This document shows positions 21,337 through 33,176 of a stretch of 64,000 nt of DNA, piece after piece. The position numbers and the translations under genes are program-made. The notes beneath the pieces are model-generated. The model made no database searches. It was not told where the DNA came from and saw only the letters and a program-made list of their open reading frames with translations. This DNA comes from Chimonanthus salicifolius (Eukaryota; Streptophyta; Magnoliopsida; Laurales; Calycanthaceae). Positions within the stretch are counted from its first letter, which is position 1, and every line of letters starts with the position of its first letter. The DNA lies in contig CM023539.1 of NCBI GenBank assembly GCA_013350335.1, positions 14,074,302 through 14,138,301 of the forward strand, read 5' to 3'.

Positions 21337-22750
21337 ATGGGCGGAGAAAGAGTAGAAGAGAAAACCCTCCAAGAATACTTTTCACAGTCACACCCAATAC
21401 ACCATCAGGCATAGTTGTTCCGGCAACTAATATAGCAGTTGAACTCAAACCAGGCCTGTTACTTCTTTTGCCCGCATTCCATGGGCTTGATCATGAGGAC
21501 CCTTACCTACATGTTAGAGAATTCTTAGAAATCTACGCCACCATCAAACTTCAAGGCATCACCGATAATCCATTAAAATTCATTTATTTCCTTTTTCTCT
21601 TAAAGAAAAAAATGAAATCTTGGCTAAATTACCTACCTGTAAATTCCATCACAACTTGGGATCAGTTAGCCAACAAGTTTTTGAATAAATTTTTCCATGT
21701 ATCTAAAATAACGCCCTCAAGAAAGAAATTTCAAACTTTAATCAAAAGGAGGGTGAACAATTCTGTGAGTCATGGAAAAGATTCAAAGATACGTTGAGTA
21801 AATGCCCCCACCACGGCTTTGAAACGGGGAGACTCGTGCAATTCTTTTATGATGGTTTGATCACATTGAACCGCACAATGGTTGAGTCTATGAAGGGTGG
21901 GGAATTTTTAATGCTAACTGTAAACAATGGATGGAATTTCTTAGAATCATTGGCAGAAAGTTCTCAGCGATGGGACTTCCCCAAAAGAGAGAATTCAGTA
22001 CAAACCTTAAAGAGATGAGGTTTATACGAAGTTAGTAGCGACTTCGACATTAATCTTGGAATTGCAAACTTAACAAAGAAAATCGATGCTTTAGTGATGA
22101 CTAAGGCGATAAACCCATCATTAGGAATGCATACTGAGGTTTGCGCATTGTGTTCTAACCTACGACACACTGTCCAAAACTGTCATTCCTTAGGATCTAA
22201 TGTTGAGTGCTCAACCGAGCAGGCCAAAGCACTCAATAATTTTGGAAGACAATAGGGAACCCCTTTCTTTGCCACATACAATCCTAATTAGTAGAATCAT
22301 CCAATTTTTTCTAGGCATTAGAATCAACCTTCAGTAGGTCAAGGATCCACTCAACATCAAGGTTAATCATACCAACCACCTTGAACCAGCCATTCCACCC
22401 ATCCCAAAATCATTCAACCCAACCAAATCAACTTATCAATGCGGTCTATCTCAACAACGTAAGCCTCTCTTGAGGATACATTGGAACAATTCATGCACTC
22501 TACCCAGCAGGCTATGCACAAGCTTGAATCACAGCTTGGGCAATTAGCCACCACGATAGGAGATAGGGAGAAAGGTAGATTTCGCAGTCAACCTATCCCA
22601 AACCCCAAGGGCCAGAATGAATTTTCATCTTCTAATCTAGAAGACGCTAACTCTATTATTACATTGAAATCCGAGAGACAGGTAGACAATAAAGTGGAAA
22701 TGCCTAGACAACCGAAAGACCAAACCACTGGACAATCCAAGCATCAGGAT
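21337..22750 (+). pseudogene. gag: ATH-1 gag, disrupted
   Basis: The likely start is ATG 21337 (MGGERVEEKTLQEYF), which stops at 21412-21414. The capsid region continues in other frames: LLLPAFHGLDHEDPYLHVREFLE (21462), MKSWLNYLP, FLNKFFHVSK, a frameshift near 21750, then KCPHHGFETGRLVQFFYDGL (21797). A CCHC knuckle CALCSNLRHTVQNC is at 22142-22183 with all metal ligands kept. A linker with KLESQLGQLATTI (22525-22563), typical of Athila-type gag, leads toward the protease. It would build the particle and bind RNA. At least three frame changes and several stops make it non-functional. Confidence 0.82.
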
Positions 22751-22755
22751 GACCC

Positions 22756-23500
22756 ATGGAGTCCATCCCCAGTACAAATTCGGATGTATCTACTAGAAAA
22801 CCATATGTACCTAGGGCTCTGTACCCTCAGAGGCTCATCACCAAGCAAGGGGTGCCTTTTGATGACATACTAGAGGTGTTCAAACATGTCAATATCAATA
22901 TTCCTCTACTTGATGCTATCAATCAGATACCCTCATATGCCAAGTTTCTCAAAGAACTTTGTAAAGCAAAACAGAGAACCAATGTTCCCACAAAGGCATT
23001 TCTAGCAGAAAATGCAAGTGCTCTCCTCCAACAGCCATTCCCAATTAAACATAAAGACCTCGGGTTCCCAACCATTGCATGCACCATTAGTACATATGAA
23101 ATTGATAGGGCCTTATTAGATCTGGAAGCTAGTGTCAGCCTACTGCCACACTCCGTTTATGAGCAGTTGGGGATGGGAGAGCTGAAACCCACTCGTATCA
23201 CACTACAGTTAGCTGGCCGCTCTGTAAAAATTCTCAAGGATGTGATGGAAGACGTTCTGGTGAAAGTAGACAAATTCTACTTTCCAGTCGATTTTGTGGT
23301 GTTGGATACATAGCCCATTCAGAATGAAAGTGGGCATATTCCGGTTATTCATGGATGACCATTCTTGGCCACTGGAAAAACTGTTATTAAACTACCAAGA
23401 TGGTATGCTTAAGTTGTCATTCGGAGATCTGACGAGAGAGCTCAATGTGTTTAGCCTATGTCGACAACCTCTCTGTATAGACGATCCGTGAGAGGTTAAT
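22756..23500 (+). pseudogene. ATH-1 protease
   Basis: Frame 22756-23313 shows VFKHVNINIPLLDAINQIPSYAKF, then the active-site region LLDLEASVSLLP (23113-23148) and SVYEQLGMGELKPT. The Athila-type protease active site is normally Asp-Leu-Gly; here the Gly codon is GAA (Glu, 23125-23127), a G-to-A change likely to inactivate it. After TAG at 23311 the coding trail (an HG..FLATGKTVI segment) continues in decayed form to about 23500. No reliable start codon: it is part of a polyprotein. Confidence 0.82.
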
Positions 23501-25480
23501 ATGATCCAGAGTTCTGTCCAGGAGTCCTTCCTTCACTTCATTTGTGATGACCCATTTTAGAAGACTTTTCGAATTTTAGCACATAATTTGATGAAAATGG
23601 TAACAAGAAGTGAACATTATGTTTGACGCATCCCCATATGCGCGAAAATTCGCCAAATTCGAACCTCTCCCCGTTAGTCAATCTGTTCCGATCCCCTGTG
23701 TCGAGAAGTCATCAAAATTTGAGCTCAAGCCACTCGTTGAAAACCACTCTGACCTCCGCTCCAATAATACAACCACCTGATTGATCTGTCCCCTTTGAAA
23801 TTATATGCGATGCCTCCGATTATGCAGTAGGAGCCATGTCAGGACAAAAGAGAAATTGGTTGCCTCACATTATCTGTTATGGTAGCAAAACTCTCAATGA
23901 CGCTCAACTCATGTCAGTGTTGTTGGCGGTCGTATTTGCACTAGACAAATTTCAATCATACTTAGTGGGTTCGAAGTCATTGTCTATTCTGATCATACAA
24001 CACTTAAGTATCTCCTTTCTAAGAAAGATGCTAAGTCTAGCCTGATCCGATTGATCTTGTTACTACAAGAGTTTGATATTGAAATCCGAGACAAAAAAGG
24101 TTTCGAGAATGTGGTAGCAGATCACTTGTCTAGATTGATAACTAAGTTCACTTATGACACCCGTCCTATCACTGAGTCCTTTCCTGATGAGCAACTCATG
24201 TCAGTATCCCAAGTACCATGGTTTGCGGATATTGTTAACTATCTTGTTACTGGTCAAATGCCTCCGCATAGGACTAAGCAAGATAGGTCTAAGTTTCTAG
24301 TATAGGTCAAAAGTTTTATCTGGGATGACCCTTATCTGTTTAAACACTATGCGGACCAAATAATTCGTCGTTGTGTCCTAGAAGAAGAGCAATGTGACAT
24401 AAGTTTCTAGCATGACCAGGCCTATGGAGGGCATTTCAGTACTAGAAAGGCAACCGTAAAAATCTTGCAGTGTGGATTTTATTGGCCCTCCATATTTAGA
24501 TACACCCACACTTTTTATGTCTCGTGTAATAGATGTCAAAGATTGGGTAGTATCTCCCGTAGAAATATGATGCCTTTAAACTCTATCCTAACCATTGAGC
24601 TTTCTGATGTTTGAGGCATCGATTTCATGGGACCATTCCCTAACTCTTTTGGCAATCGATATATTGGGTCGACTTTTTGTCAAAGTGGGTTGAAGTGGTG
24701 GCATGCAAAACCAACGACCACAAAGTTGTCATCCATTTCCTTAAGGAAAATGTTTTTTCTAGATTTGGAATTCCATGAACCATCATTAGTAATGGTGGTA
24801 AACACTTTTATAATCGTCCATTTGACAACTTGCTAAAAACATATGGGGTGACGCATAAGGTGGCTACTCCCCATCCGCAAACAAGTGGCCAAGTGAAAAT
24901 TTCAAATAGAGAGATTAAGCATATTCTTGAGAAGACAGTCAATCCAACTTGGAAAGATTGGTCTTCCAGACTCATTGATGCACTATGGGCGTACCGTACA
25001 ACTTTCAAGAAGCCTATATGAATGTCGCCCTACCGTCTGGTTTATTGAAGGCATATCATCTTCCGATCGAGCTACCAATCCTATTGGGCAATCAAAAAGT
25101 TCAATTTTGCTCTAGACTCTGCGGGATAACGTCGAAAACTTCAACTGGTTGAGCTGGAGGAATTATGAAATGAAGCCTATGACACGGCCAAAAGGTACAA
25201 AGATCGGATGAAAGTATTTCATGACAAACACATCTTGAGAAAATCTTTTACACTTGGTCAAAAGGTCTTGTTGTATGATTCAAGGTTGCATATTTTTCTT
25301 GGGGAGTTAAGGTCCATTCATTGTTTCATTAGTGTTTCCACATGGGGCAGTACAGATCAGACATCCTACGAATGGTCATGCATTCATGGTTAATGGGCAA
25401 AGATTAAAGCCATTTTTAGAGTTCCCCATTCTTGAAGTAGAGAATGAGGTCCCGATAGCCGATCCTGTGTACCAAAATTG
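23501..25480 (+). pseudogene. pol: ATH-1 pol remnant: RNase H and integrase, RT deleted
   Basis: After a pre-RT stretch (KFELKPLVE, about 23717), sequence jumps at about 23745 directly to the end of the RT-connection region (NTTT or IIQPPD, 23765) and RNase H (DASDYAVGA, 23810; [17 protein letters not shown], 24110-24138). About 1 kb of RT present in GYP-3 (44040-45150) is missing. Integrase follows: HAYGGHF-like HHCC region (24418-24545), GIDFMGPFPNSFG (24620), [11 protein letters not shown] (24985). The second catalytic Asp is Asn (AAT 24791-24793) and the catalytic Glu is Lys (AAA 24896-24898), both G-to-A changes. Several stops and shifts occur. No activity is possible. Confidence 0.82.
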
Positions 25481-27846
25481 ATTTGAATATCCATATCCAT
25501 TCACCCACGTACCCATCTTCATCCTTTCCAGTAGCCAAACCCACTTATACATCAGTTTATGTCTGAGTCCATCTGAGTCTTCAATGTTTAGTTTAGGTTT
25601 TCATCGAGTCAGTCTAGGATTTCTTTATTTAGTCCATTCTGCACGTCATGCATTCCAAGATATGTCTGAACCCCGATTATTCGTTTTCTAAAATATTTAT
25701 TCTTTTACACCTGGCTAGTGTAGATTAGGGAACACTTAGGATAATGTTGAATTTAAGTTTGGGGGTACTGAGGTCATTTATCATCCATCTAAAAAAAATT
25801 TAGGGAAGAGTAAGTTCATGAAAACTGAAACAACTCTTAAAAAAAAAAACGGCATCTATCATTTGTTTTATCTTTGTGACCAACAGATGTTAAAGAACTG
25901 GATAGGAGTCATGCATGTAGACGGTTGAGTTTTTTGTGATCGAAGCACCTTGGCTGCAAAGAGGAAAGCTAAGAGGCTAGGAATCTGTCACAAATGTGGA
26001 CATGGAAATTGTAATGGAATAATATCTGATCAAGGAGTCCGTTGTGTGACAGCAGCAAATTATAGACATATAAGTGGAAATAGACATTTATTTGGATTTA
26101 GTCAAAGGTAGAGTAAGTCCGAAAAGACTGAGACTCCTTGGTGTCCAAAAAAATATTGATTTTCTCTTAGGGGACTATAAACGTCTTGACAATATGACGT
26201 TAAACGAGTCATAGTTTTCTTAGGCAGAGAGAGGCAGACTTAATCTTTTAAGGTAGAGTAAGCAAAAGCTGAGACTCCTTGGTACTTAACAAGACTGTCA
26301 ATTAGGTTCAAGAAAAGAATGCGTCTGGACGATCTGACGTAAAAAGAATCACATTTTTAGTATTAAGACGTAAATAAAAATCTTTATATCATACTTTTCC
26401 GGAAAAGATTTTTATAGGATTTATGCTCGGAAATGCTTGTACACAATATAAATATTTGTCTGAAACAGAAAATTATTCATTAGTCGAGTGATCACCAAAG
26501 GAATACTAGTGGAGACTCAAACCCAGTGAGCTTTAGAGCCATTCTATCCTTCTGAGTGTTATAAGTAAACTCCTGTTTCTTTGATAAACGCATTGAGTCG
26601 TTGTGAGATCTCATTATCCTTTAATTTGGTCATATTACTAAGAACGCCATCAAATTTGAGTTAAAATGCTTGGAATTTTTCCAAAATCATTTGAAGCAAA
26701 GAAATCATCTTACGAAGCTTAGGATAGGATATAGGCCATTTTTGGACTGTTTGAGCCTTCAAGCTCACCTATTTTGCTCATGTCATCTTGATAGTTCCCT
26801 AGTTGAGCCTAATAAAGCCTAATTATTAACTTGCCATATCTACCATATCCAACTCCAGACATGGAGTTTGAGCCAAAATTTTATATCCATGACCTATCTT
26901 CATATGAGAAAAGATTATGAAAGAATTTGTGATGGAATTCACTGAAAAATTATGGTGAAAAAAAGAAGGAAAAAAAATGGGAACATCCATACATCAAAAA
27001 GGGATGTTGAAAGAGAAAAGAAAAGAAGATTTGAAAAAAAACAAAGAAGAAATACTTTATTTAATATATATATATATATATATTAGAGGAAAAATATCCC
27101 GCTCATATTATGATAACCTCTTACATTTTCTGATAAACGTGCTAATTTTTAGAATCTTTATCCCTTCTTTGATATGACCCAGTCCTAAGCCACGTTTTGT
27201 CCTATTAGGAAGTCCTATTATTCCTCTGTCTAAATAAGGTATTTCATATAGAGAATAGAGGAGGAAAATGATGGTGTTTGACTCAACGTTCTTAGGAAAA
27301 TGACATCTATTCATGAGATCAATTATTTTTGTCATCTGTACCGTCCTTGTTTAATACAAATGTGAGAATTTTGATTTTAATATGTAAACCCCACTCACAT
27401 ATACCTTGAGAGAAAATAAACCCAAACATCTGAGCGTTAGTTTCTCTGAGAGATATATCTGGTGAGGTTTGAAGTTAAAGCGCATTTTTCAATGATGGTT
27501 ACAAAGCTTGTGTCTATTTGGAAAAATAAGACTGTCTTAATATTGGCTATCACACACAACACTCCGGGTATAAGACTTGTAAAATGAATTTTAGAATTGA
27601 ATGATATTTAGATTTTTGTCTATGTGTTTTTGCTGAAAAATACGATGTTTGTGGGTATCATCACTAAAAGCACTCACGAGAATATAGCTCGTCTACTAGT
27701 GGTGAGCTAGGGGTTTAAAGGCTTGTTGCATACGCTAAATGTAATCGAGAGTACCAGCGAAAGTGGTGTAGTTTAGGATTTTTAATTTTCAGTTAGTAGT
27801 TTTTTGTTTTGCTCATGGACTAGCAAAATCTAAGTTTGTGGGTATT
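25481..27846 (+). other. ATH-1 3' non-coding region
   Basis: This 2.4-kb tail between integrase and 3' LTR shows no recognisable gene; Athila-type elements often have an env-like ORF here, but I could not see one. It has the GTGTAGATTAGGGAACACTT block (25719) shared with ATH-2 at 50105, two imperfect copies of a segment with GGTAGAGTAAG...GAGACTCCTTGGT (26107-26140 and 26260-26284), and a TA microsatellite at 27065-27083. It ends with AAGTTTGTGGGTATT, the likely polypurine-type priming site. Confidence 0.65.
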
Positions 27847-29718
27847 TGATGAACATTGAGAAATTACCTTTTTACCCTTTAATATTAGATTAATTAGTCT
27901 TTATTTTATAAATATTAGTTATGTTTAATATTGTTTTTTAGTTTTGCAGTATATTCTGGAAAATAGAATAAATTGGAAAAAATTGGAAAAAAAATTGCAG
28001 AAAGTGGGCCGCGTTATCAAAATTGGAGAGTTCATGATTTTTTACCACCTATTTTGGAATTCATTGTAAATTATTATAATTCAAATCCACATATGAGAGT
28101 TTAAATTATGATAATATTTTTTATAAATTGCGAAGGTGGTTAATTTTACAACACAACACAAGTGGGGTCCACCGACTCTCCAAATTCAAAATTGCCAACT
28201 CCAAATCGTGTGAGCCAAAGGAAAATAATACAATTGTCGTGTAATGCAAAGGTGGCACAGTGAATGCCGTGTGAAGCAAAGTGGATTTAGGAGAAGAGGT
28301 CAACTTGGAGTGGAATTGTGAGAGAAAATCATGGTGAAGAGGATTGTCGAGAAGTTTTTTCCAAATCCCATGGCATGGTCATATGAAGCCAAATTTGTAG
28401 GGAGAGATGCGGATAACACAAAGTTCCATCATGTAAAGTCTAGGAAAAATTGCAAGTTGCCGTATGGTGGAGAGGAAAGATTGGGGAAAAGACTGGATCA
28501 AGTTTAATTAAAGGAAGATGAGTGAGCTACACATCATTCAATTTAATCCAATGGATATTTTATCTCCATTATGCGCATAACACATACGATTGTATGGATT
28601 TTACAATCCCAGAATCGTGTGATGTCTCCCTCCCTTCTCTACACTATAAATATGGGTCCCAATACACAAAGAAATTTGAACGAAGCAAGTGATCAAAAGG
28701 GGCTGAAATTTAGACAGCTAAAGAGTCAGACAGAGGAAAAAATATTTTTTTTTTTGTAAGTCATTTATTTCACTTTATTTATGCAATAAGTTCGAAAGAA
28801 TTTTATTTTCTTATATTCTAATTTTTAAATGATATTCATTGTAAGATGTATGGTCTTCCAATTATTGGATATGCTATGATGATTGTTTTAATTTTATTTT
28901 AATTCTTCTTATTAATTTATGAAAAAACTTATTTTAAGAATTTCTCAAGGAAATGTAGAACTAATGTTATGATCGGTGGGACTTGACTTTTCTAGTCTAT
29001 AGTTCTTATTAAGAACATTTTGTTTTTTAGATTTGTAAAACGCAAGTGTAAATTCTACTTAAGCCTAATGCTTGAATTGAAAAATTCTAATTTAATGGAT
29101 GTTGTAATTTTTCTAATTAGAATGTTAATAAATGATAAACTTGAATTTATATTTAATAATTCTAGAGGATTTCATAGTCTAGGACATGATTTTCTTTTTA
29201 AATGGGATAACAAGCCACCTTAGATACTTGTATCGATTCCATTGTAAATTATGTAAATAATTTTTTTTTTAATTTTATTCTCTTATTTATTCATAAAAAT
29301 CCTTGAAATGATGGAACTAGGTTAGAAATATTTTATTTATTTCTTAACTTTACATTTTAAATTAGATTGAGGTTGTTTAAAATTCACTCCACCATTTTAA
29401 TTAAATCTATAAATCGTTGATTTGTACAATAAAATTAGATCTCGTATTTTATAAAAATTCCAAAGTTAGATAACTATTTAAATATTGGTTTTCTAAATCT
29501 AAAATTTTGCTAAACTAAGATTATAACTCCATGTTTTAGAAAATTTATCATGTGTAGCTTAAATCCTAAATTTTATTTTCTTAGATCACATTATTTTAAT
29601 GGTACCATTTTTATTTCCATACATAAATTTTGTTGATTTCTCTTGGGTTCGACCTCACACTCATTCACTACATTATTAATTGGTTCATGCGCTTGCGAGT
29701 TAAATTTAAAATACAACA
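27847..29718 (+). mobile_element. ATH-1 3' LTR
   Basis: Starts TGATGAACATTGAG and ends ACAACA at 29718. It is highly similar to 18411-20281 with scattered changes and small indels. A TATA box is at 28645-28651. The sequence right of it belongs to another Athila-type LTR (ATH-2). Confidence 0.88.
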
Positions 29719-30457
29719 TAAATAGAATAAATAATTGGAATTTCAAGTGTTGCAGGATAAAACACAGATTTTAGAGAAAAAAGGGCCAAAATGGGAGAAA
29801 AGAGCAGGAAATTGGACAAAGAAGTTTTTTTTTTTTTTTAAAGTTTGTAAATTTTGCACCTAAATTTAGAAATTATTGTAAATTCCCATAATTCAAATGC
29901 ATTTATGAGAGTTTGGATTATGCTAATAATTTTGGAATATTAATTTTAAATGTGGTAAATTTATAACACCAGTAAAGATAAAAGTGGGCCCAAGTCTAGA
30001 AATCCAAACTCAGGAATGATATTTAGAAGCCCATGATTGAAGCCCATAATATTCGAATTTTGCATGTAAAAGGAGATGATGTGGAAGGATAAATTTGAAT
30101 GAATTGGAATGATTGTGGATGTGCCATGTGTCTAGTGTCTAGGATTGGAAGACTACTAATTTCGTTGGAAAAAGACAATTATAGAGAAAGTCTCTCCAAA
30201 AGCCATCTTCTAAAATTCGTCCTTAGTAATATTCCATTTTCTCGAATTCGTATAAAGCGAGGAGGCAACATGTAATTTCGAATTTGGCTAGATAAAGGAA
30301 GGGAAGATTGGATTGGATTAAGAGATCTCCAGAAAAGTTGGTTGAATCAGCACAGATACACATAAAAGGATTCTTACTCATCCAAAATTCGAAAATCATG
30401 GAGAATTCTTCTTCAATTTTCACCGAAGGCATTGTTATTTCCACCTCATATGAGTCT

Positions 30458-30465
30458 TATAAATA
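30458..30465 (+). promoter_or_regulatory. Putative TATA box of ATH-2 LTR
   Basis: TATAAATA in GAGTCTTATAAATAGATG, positioned as in the ATH-1 LTR. Confidence 0.5.
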
Positions 30466-31004
30466 GATGAACATTGTAGAGGAAAAATTCAATCAATCAA
30501 GAGGCAAGGAGCATTGAAGTTTGAAGCAAGAGGAGGGAAGAAGAGGTGAAATTCATGTGGTTCAACTAAGGGTTCATGTATTTTTATTTCTTTTCTTTCT
30601 TTAAGAAAATTCCATGTATTTTAACTTCTTTATCTTTTCCCATCAATAAATTCAAGTTATGTTTATAGATTTATGTTATGCCAATTTTCAGTCTTTATTA
30701 TGATGGTTTGGTTCTTTTAATTTCCAATTATTAATATGTTTTGTGATTGAATTCCTTGGTCAATTATTTTGAACATGAAACATTTAGACCTTTGATTAAC
30801 TTGAATACTCTAGATAGAAGGTTCTTTATGAATATGAAATATTTTGGAACTTAGAATTGCTTGAATAATCTAGATTTAAGGTTCAGATTGATTAATTTGA
30901 GGATAGATATATCTCATGATTTTTAATTTGGGAAATAAATTGATGAAAGACTTGAATTCAAATTTGGATTTTTACGTGAATTCTTAGATCAAGATCTTGA
31001 TTTG

Positions 31005-33176
31005 AAATTTATGGGATATGATGTCATCTTGTGTTGATTGATCGATTCACTTGTAAATATGTATAGAGATTTGTTTTTATTTTGTATTTGTTAAATTTAT
31101 CAAAATTCATGAAATTCGTGTGAACTATGTTAAAATTTGGTGTATGACTGTCAATTTCTTATTCTAAGTAAATTTGAGATCATTATAAATTTCATAACTT
31201 AATTCTACCATTTTAATTGGATTTTTAATTTTATAGATCTACGATTAATATCCATTGATTATTGATTTTGGATATGTTTTACTAAGAATATTGTGAGTGC
31301 CTCGGCTTTGCCGAGTCCCTATGTTTGTCAATTCCATGACTAGGGAAAAAAATACTTGCTAAAAGCTTGAAGACTCAAGGTGATCAAGATTGAAGATCAT
31401 GCCCCATTGGATTGAAGCTCATCGTTATGTCAATCACAAAATGGGTATATGGCCATAGATGACTTTAGGTGGTACCCACACCTTAGGAGGACCATTCATA
31501 GGCTTAGTTGAACAAATGGTAAAATCATAAAAAGCCTAGAGAGGTAGTGAATTGGAAACGAACTTGAAGATATGAATACAAGTTAACTATCAGCTCGACC
31601 AATCATTCTGACCAACCCCTCAGTGGAGACATGATCGACCCATCATGGTCATAGGCTGGTCGGCCTGTTTGACGGAGGTTTTGGATCATAAGAACTGTCA
31701 TTCTGGGTCTGCCTCTGATCGAAAGTCTCGTATGCATTGACCCCTCGGTGAAAAACTGAAACGACCCCTCTTGGTCAGCGACTCTTCGATAAAGACTTAT
31801 GAGTTCTGGAACTTAGACTCAGGTGGACTCTCGAGAAAACAGGCATATGGGTAATAAAGACCGGTCGAGAGACCGACACCTTGATAAAGGGTGACATGTT
31901 GTTCTGGGTAAGACTAGTTTCTGGACTTGAAACTCTATCAGTATGGTGTTGCCTCAGACCAAGCCTCTCGTATGGACCGATCTCTCGGTGGCATGTTGAC
32001 CCATCGGTAACACTGACCTGTCGGTCAAATATAAATTGTGCCGTTGAAAGTGCATTTATTGCTCAACGGTCGGGTATTTGAACGGTAATATTTTTAGTCA
32101 CCGACCCCTCTGTATGCCCGACCTGTCGGCACTGGACTGGCCCAAAAAATTGGTTGCCTTCTCTATAAATACTATTCTTTGTGCAATCAGTTGATATTTC
32201 TTTAGAAAATCTATTGGACCCGCATCATTATCAGTGAGCTTAAACAAGGGCCAAGAAAAGTATCACTCTCTCTCTTGTGCTTACACTTGGGAAATCTAAT
32301 ACAACCAATTATAGTGATTGAGGTTGTGAAAAAAGAGAGGGGGGAAATGATATACAACTATGATAGATATTGGTAGAACCAATTTCCTAGTCACCTTGAG
32401 ACTGTGATCACTCAACGATGGCTATGAGGTGGAACGTCGGGATTAACTCGGGCACACATTGGGTGGATCTATGAGAAGCACATATCTTCGAGAAAGAGCT
32501 ACAATGATAGTGTTTCTTGGTTTTAATTTTGTTTTAAAACCTTCATCCAGTAAAAGTGGATTAAGGAGGCTTGGCTCTGGAACCACCATAAAAAATCTAG
32601 AGTGTCGTATCCGGCACACGTGGTAGGTGGAATTCCGAGCCAAATCAAATTGGTGGAATTCCTTTTTTTACATGTGGTGGGTGAAATTCCCAGCCAATTA
32701 AATGAGGTGGAATTCCTAAATTTATAGGATATGATATCATCTTGTGTTGATTGATTGATTGATTCACTTGTAAATATGTATAGAGATTTGTTTTTATTTT
32801 ATATTTGTTAAATTTATCAAAATTCATGAAATTCATGTGAACTATGTTAAAATTTGGTGTATGACTTTCAATTTCTTAGTCTAAGTAAATTTGAGGTCAT
32901 TGTAAATTTCATAACTTAATTCTACCATTTTAATTGGATTTTTAATTTTGTAGATCTAAAATTAATATCCATTGATTATTGATTTTGGATATGTTTTACT
33001 AAGATTATTGTTAGTGCCCTGGCTTTGCCGAGTCCCTATGTTTGTCAATTCCATGACTTGGGACGAAGCACTTGCTAGAGGCTTGAAGACTCAAAGTAAT
33101 CAAGATTGAAGATCATGCCCTATCAGATTGAAGCTCATTGTTATGGCAATCACAAAATGGGTATTTGGCCATAGAT
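31005..33176 (+). repeat. 1.7-kb tandem duplication across the ATH-2/COP-1 boundary
   Basis: The segment from AAATTTATGGGATATG (31005) through 286 bases of ATH-2 LTR and the first 1.4 kb of COP-1 (to 32717) is repeated from 32718: host part 32718-33008, then COP-1 start again at 33009. Unit length is 1713 bases. The junction at 32717/32718 joins AATTCCTA of COP-1 to AAATTTATAGG of ATH-2 with only a shared A or so, suggesting end joining or slippage rather than long homology. The second copy later received TEK-3. Confidence 0.85.
32164..32171 (+). promoter_or_regulatory. Putative TATA box of COP-1, first copy
   Basis: TATAAATA in CTTCTCTATAAATACTATTC, after the palindrome-rich part of the LTR. 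The second copy has the same box at 36939-36946. Confidence 0.55.

Larger units (their letters stand above)
18411..29718 (+). mobile_element. ATH-1, Athila-like Ty3/gypsy element lacking RT
   Basis: LTRs of 1871 and 1872 bases (18411-20281, 27847-29718) flank a primer site, gag, protease, RNase H and integrase remnants and a 2.4-kb 3' untranslated region. Athila-type features are the primer site resembling TTTTGGCGCCGTTGCCGGGG, the KTLQEYF gag start, the SVYEQLGMGELKPT protease motif and the long non-coding tail. The RT core is deleted. No target duplication is evident (ACCTC left, TAAAT right), and the first ten bases of the 5' LTR do not match the 3' LTR. Confidence 0.88.

Noticed and set aside
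25481..27846. env-like gene in the ATH-1 tail
   Set aside because: Expected in some Athila elements, but only short frames without signal or membrane pattern were seen.
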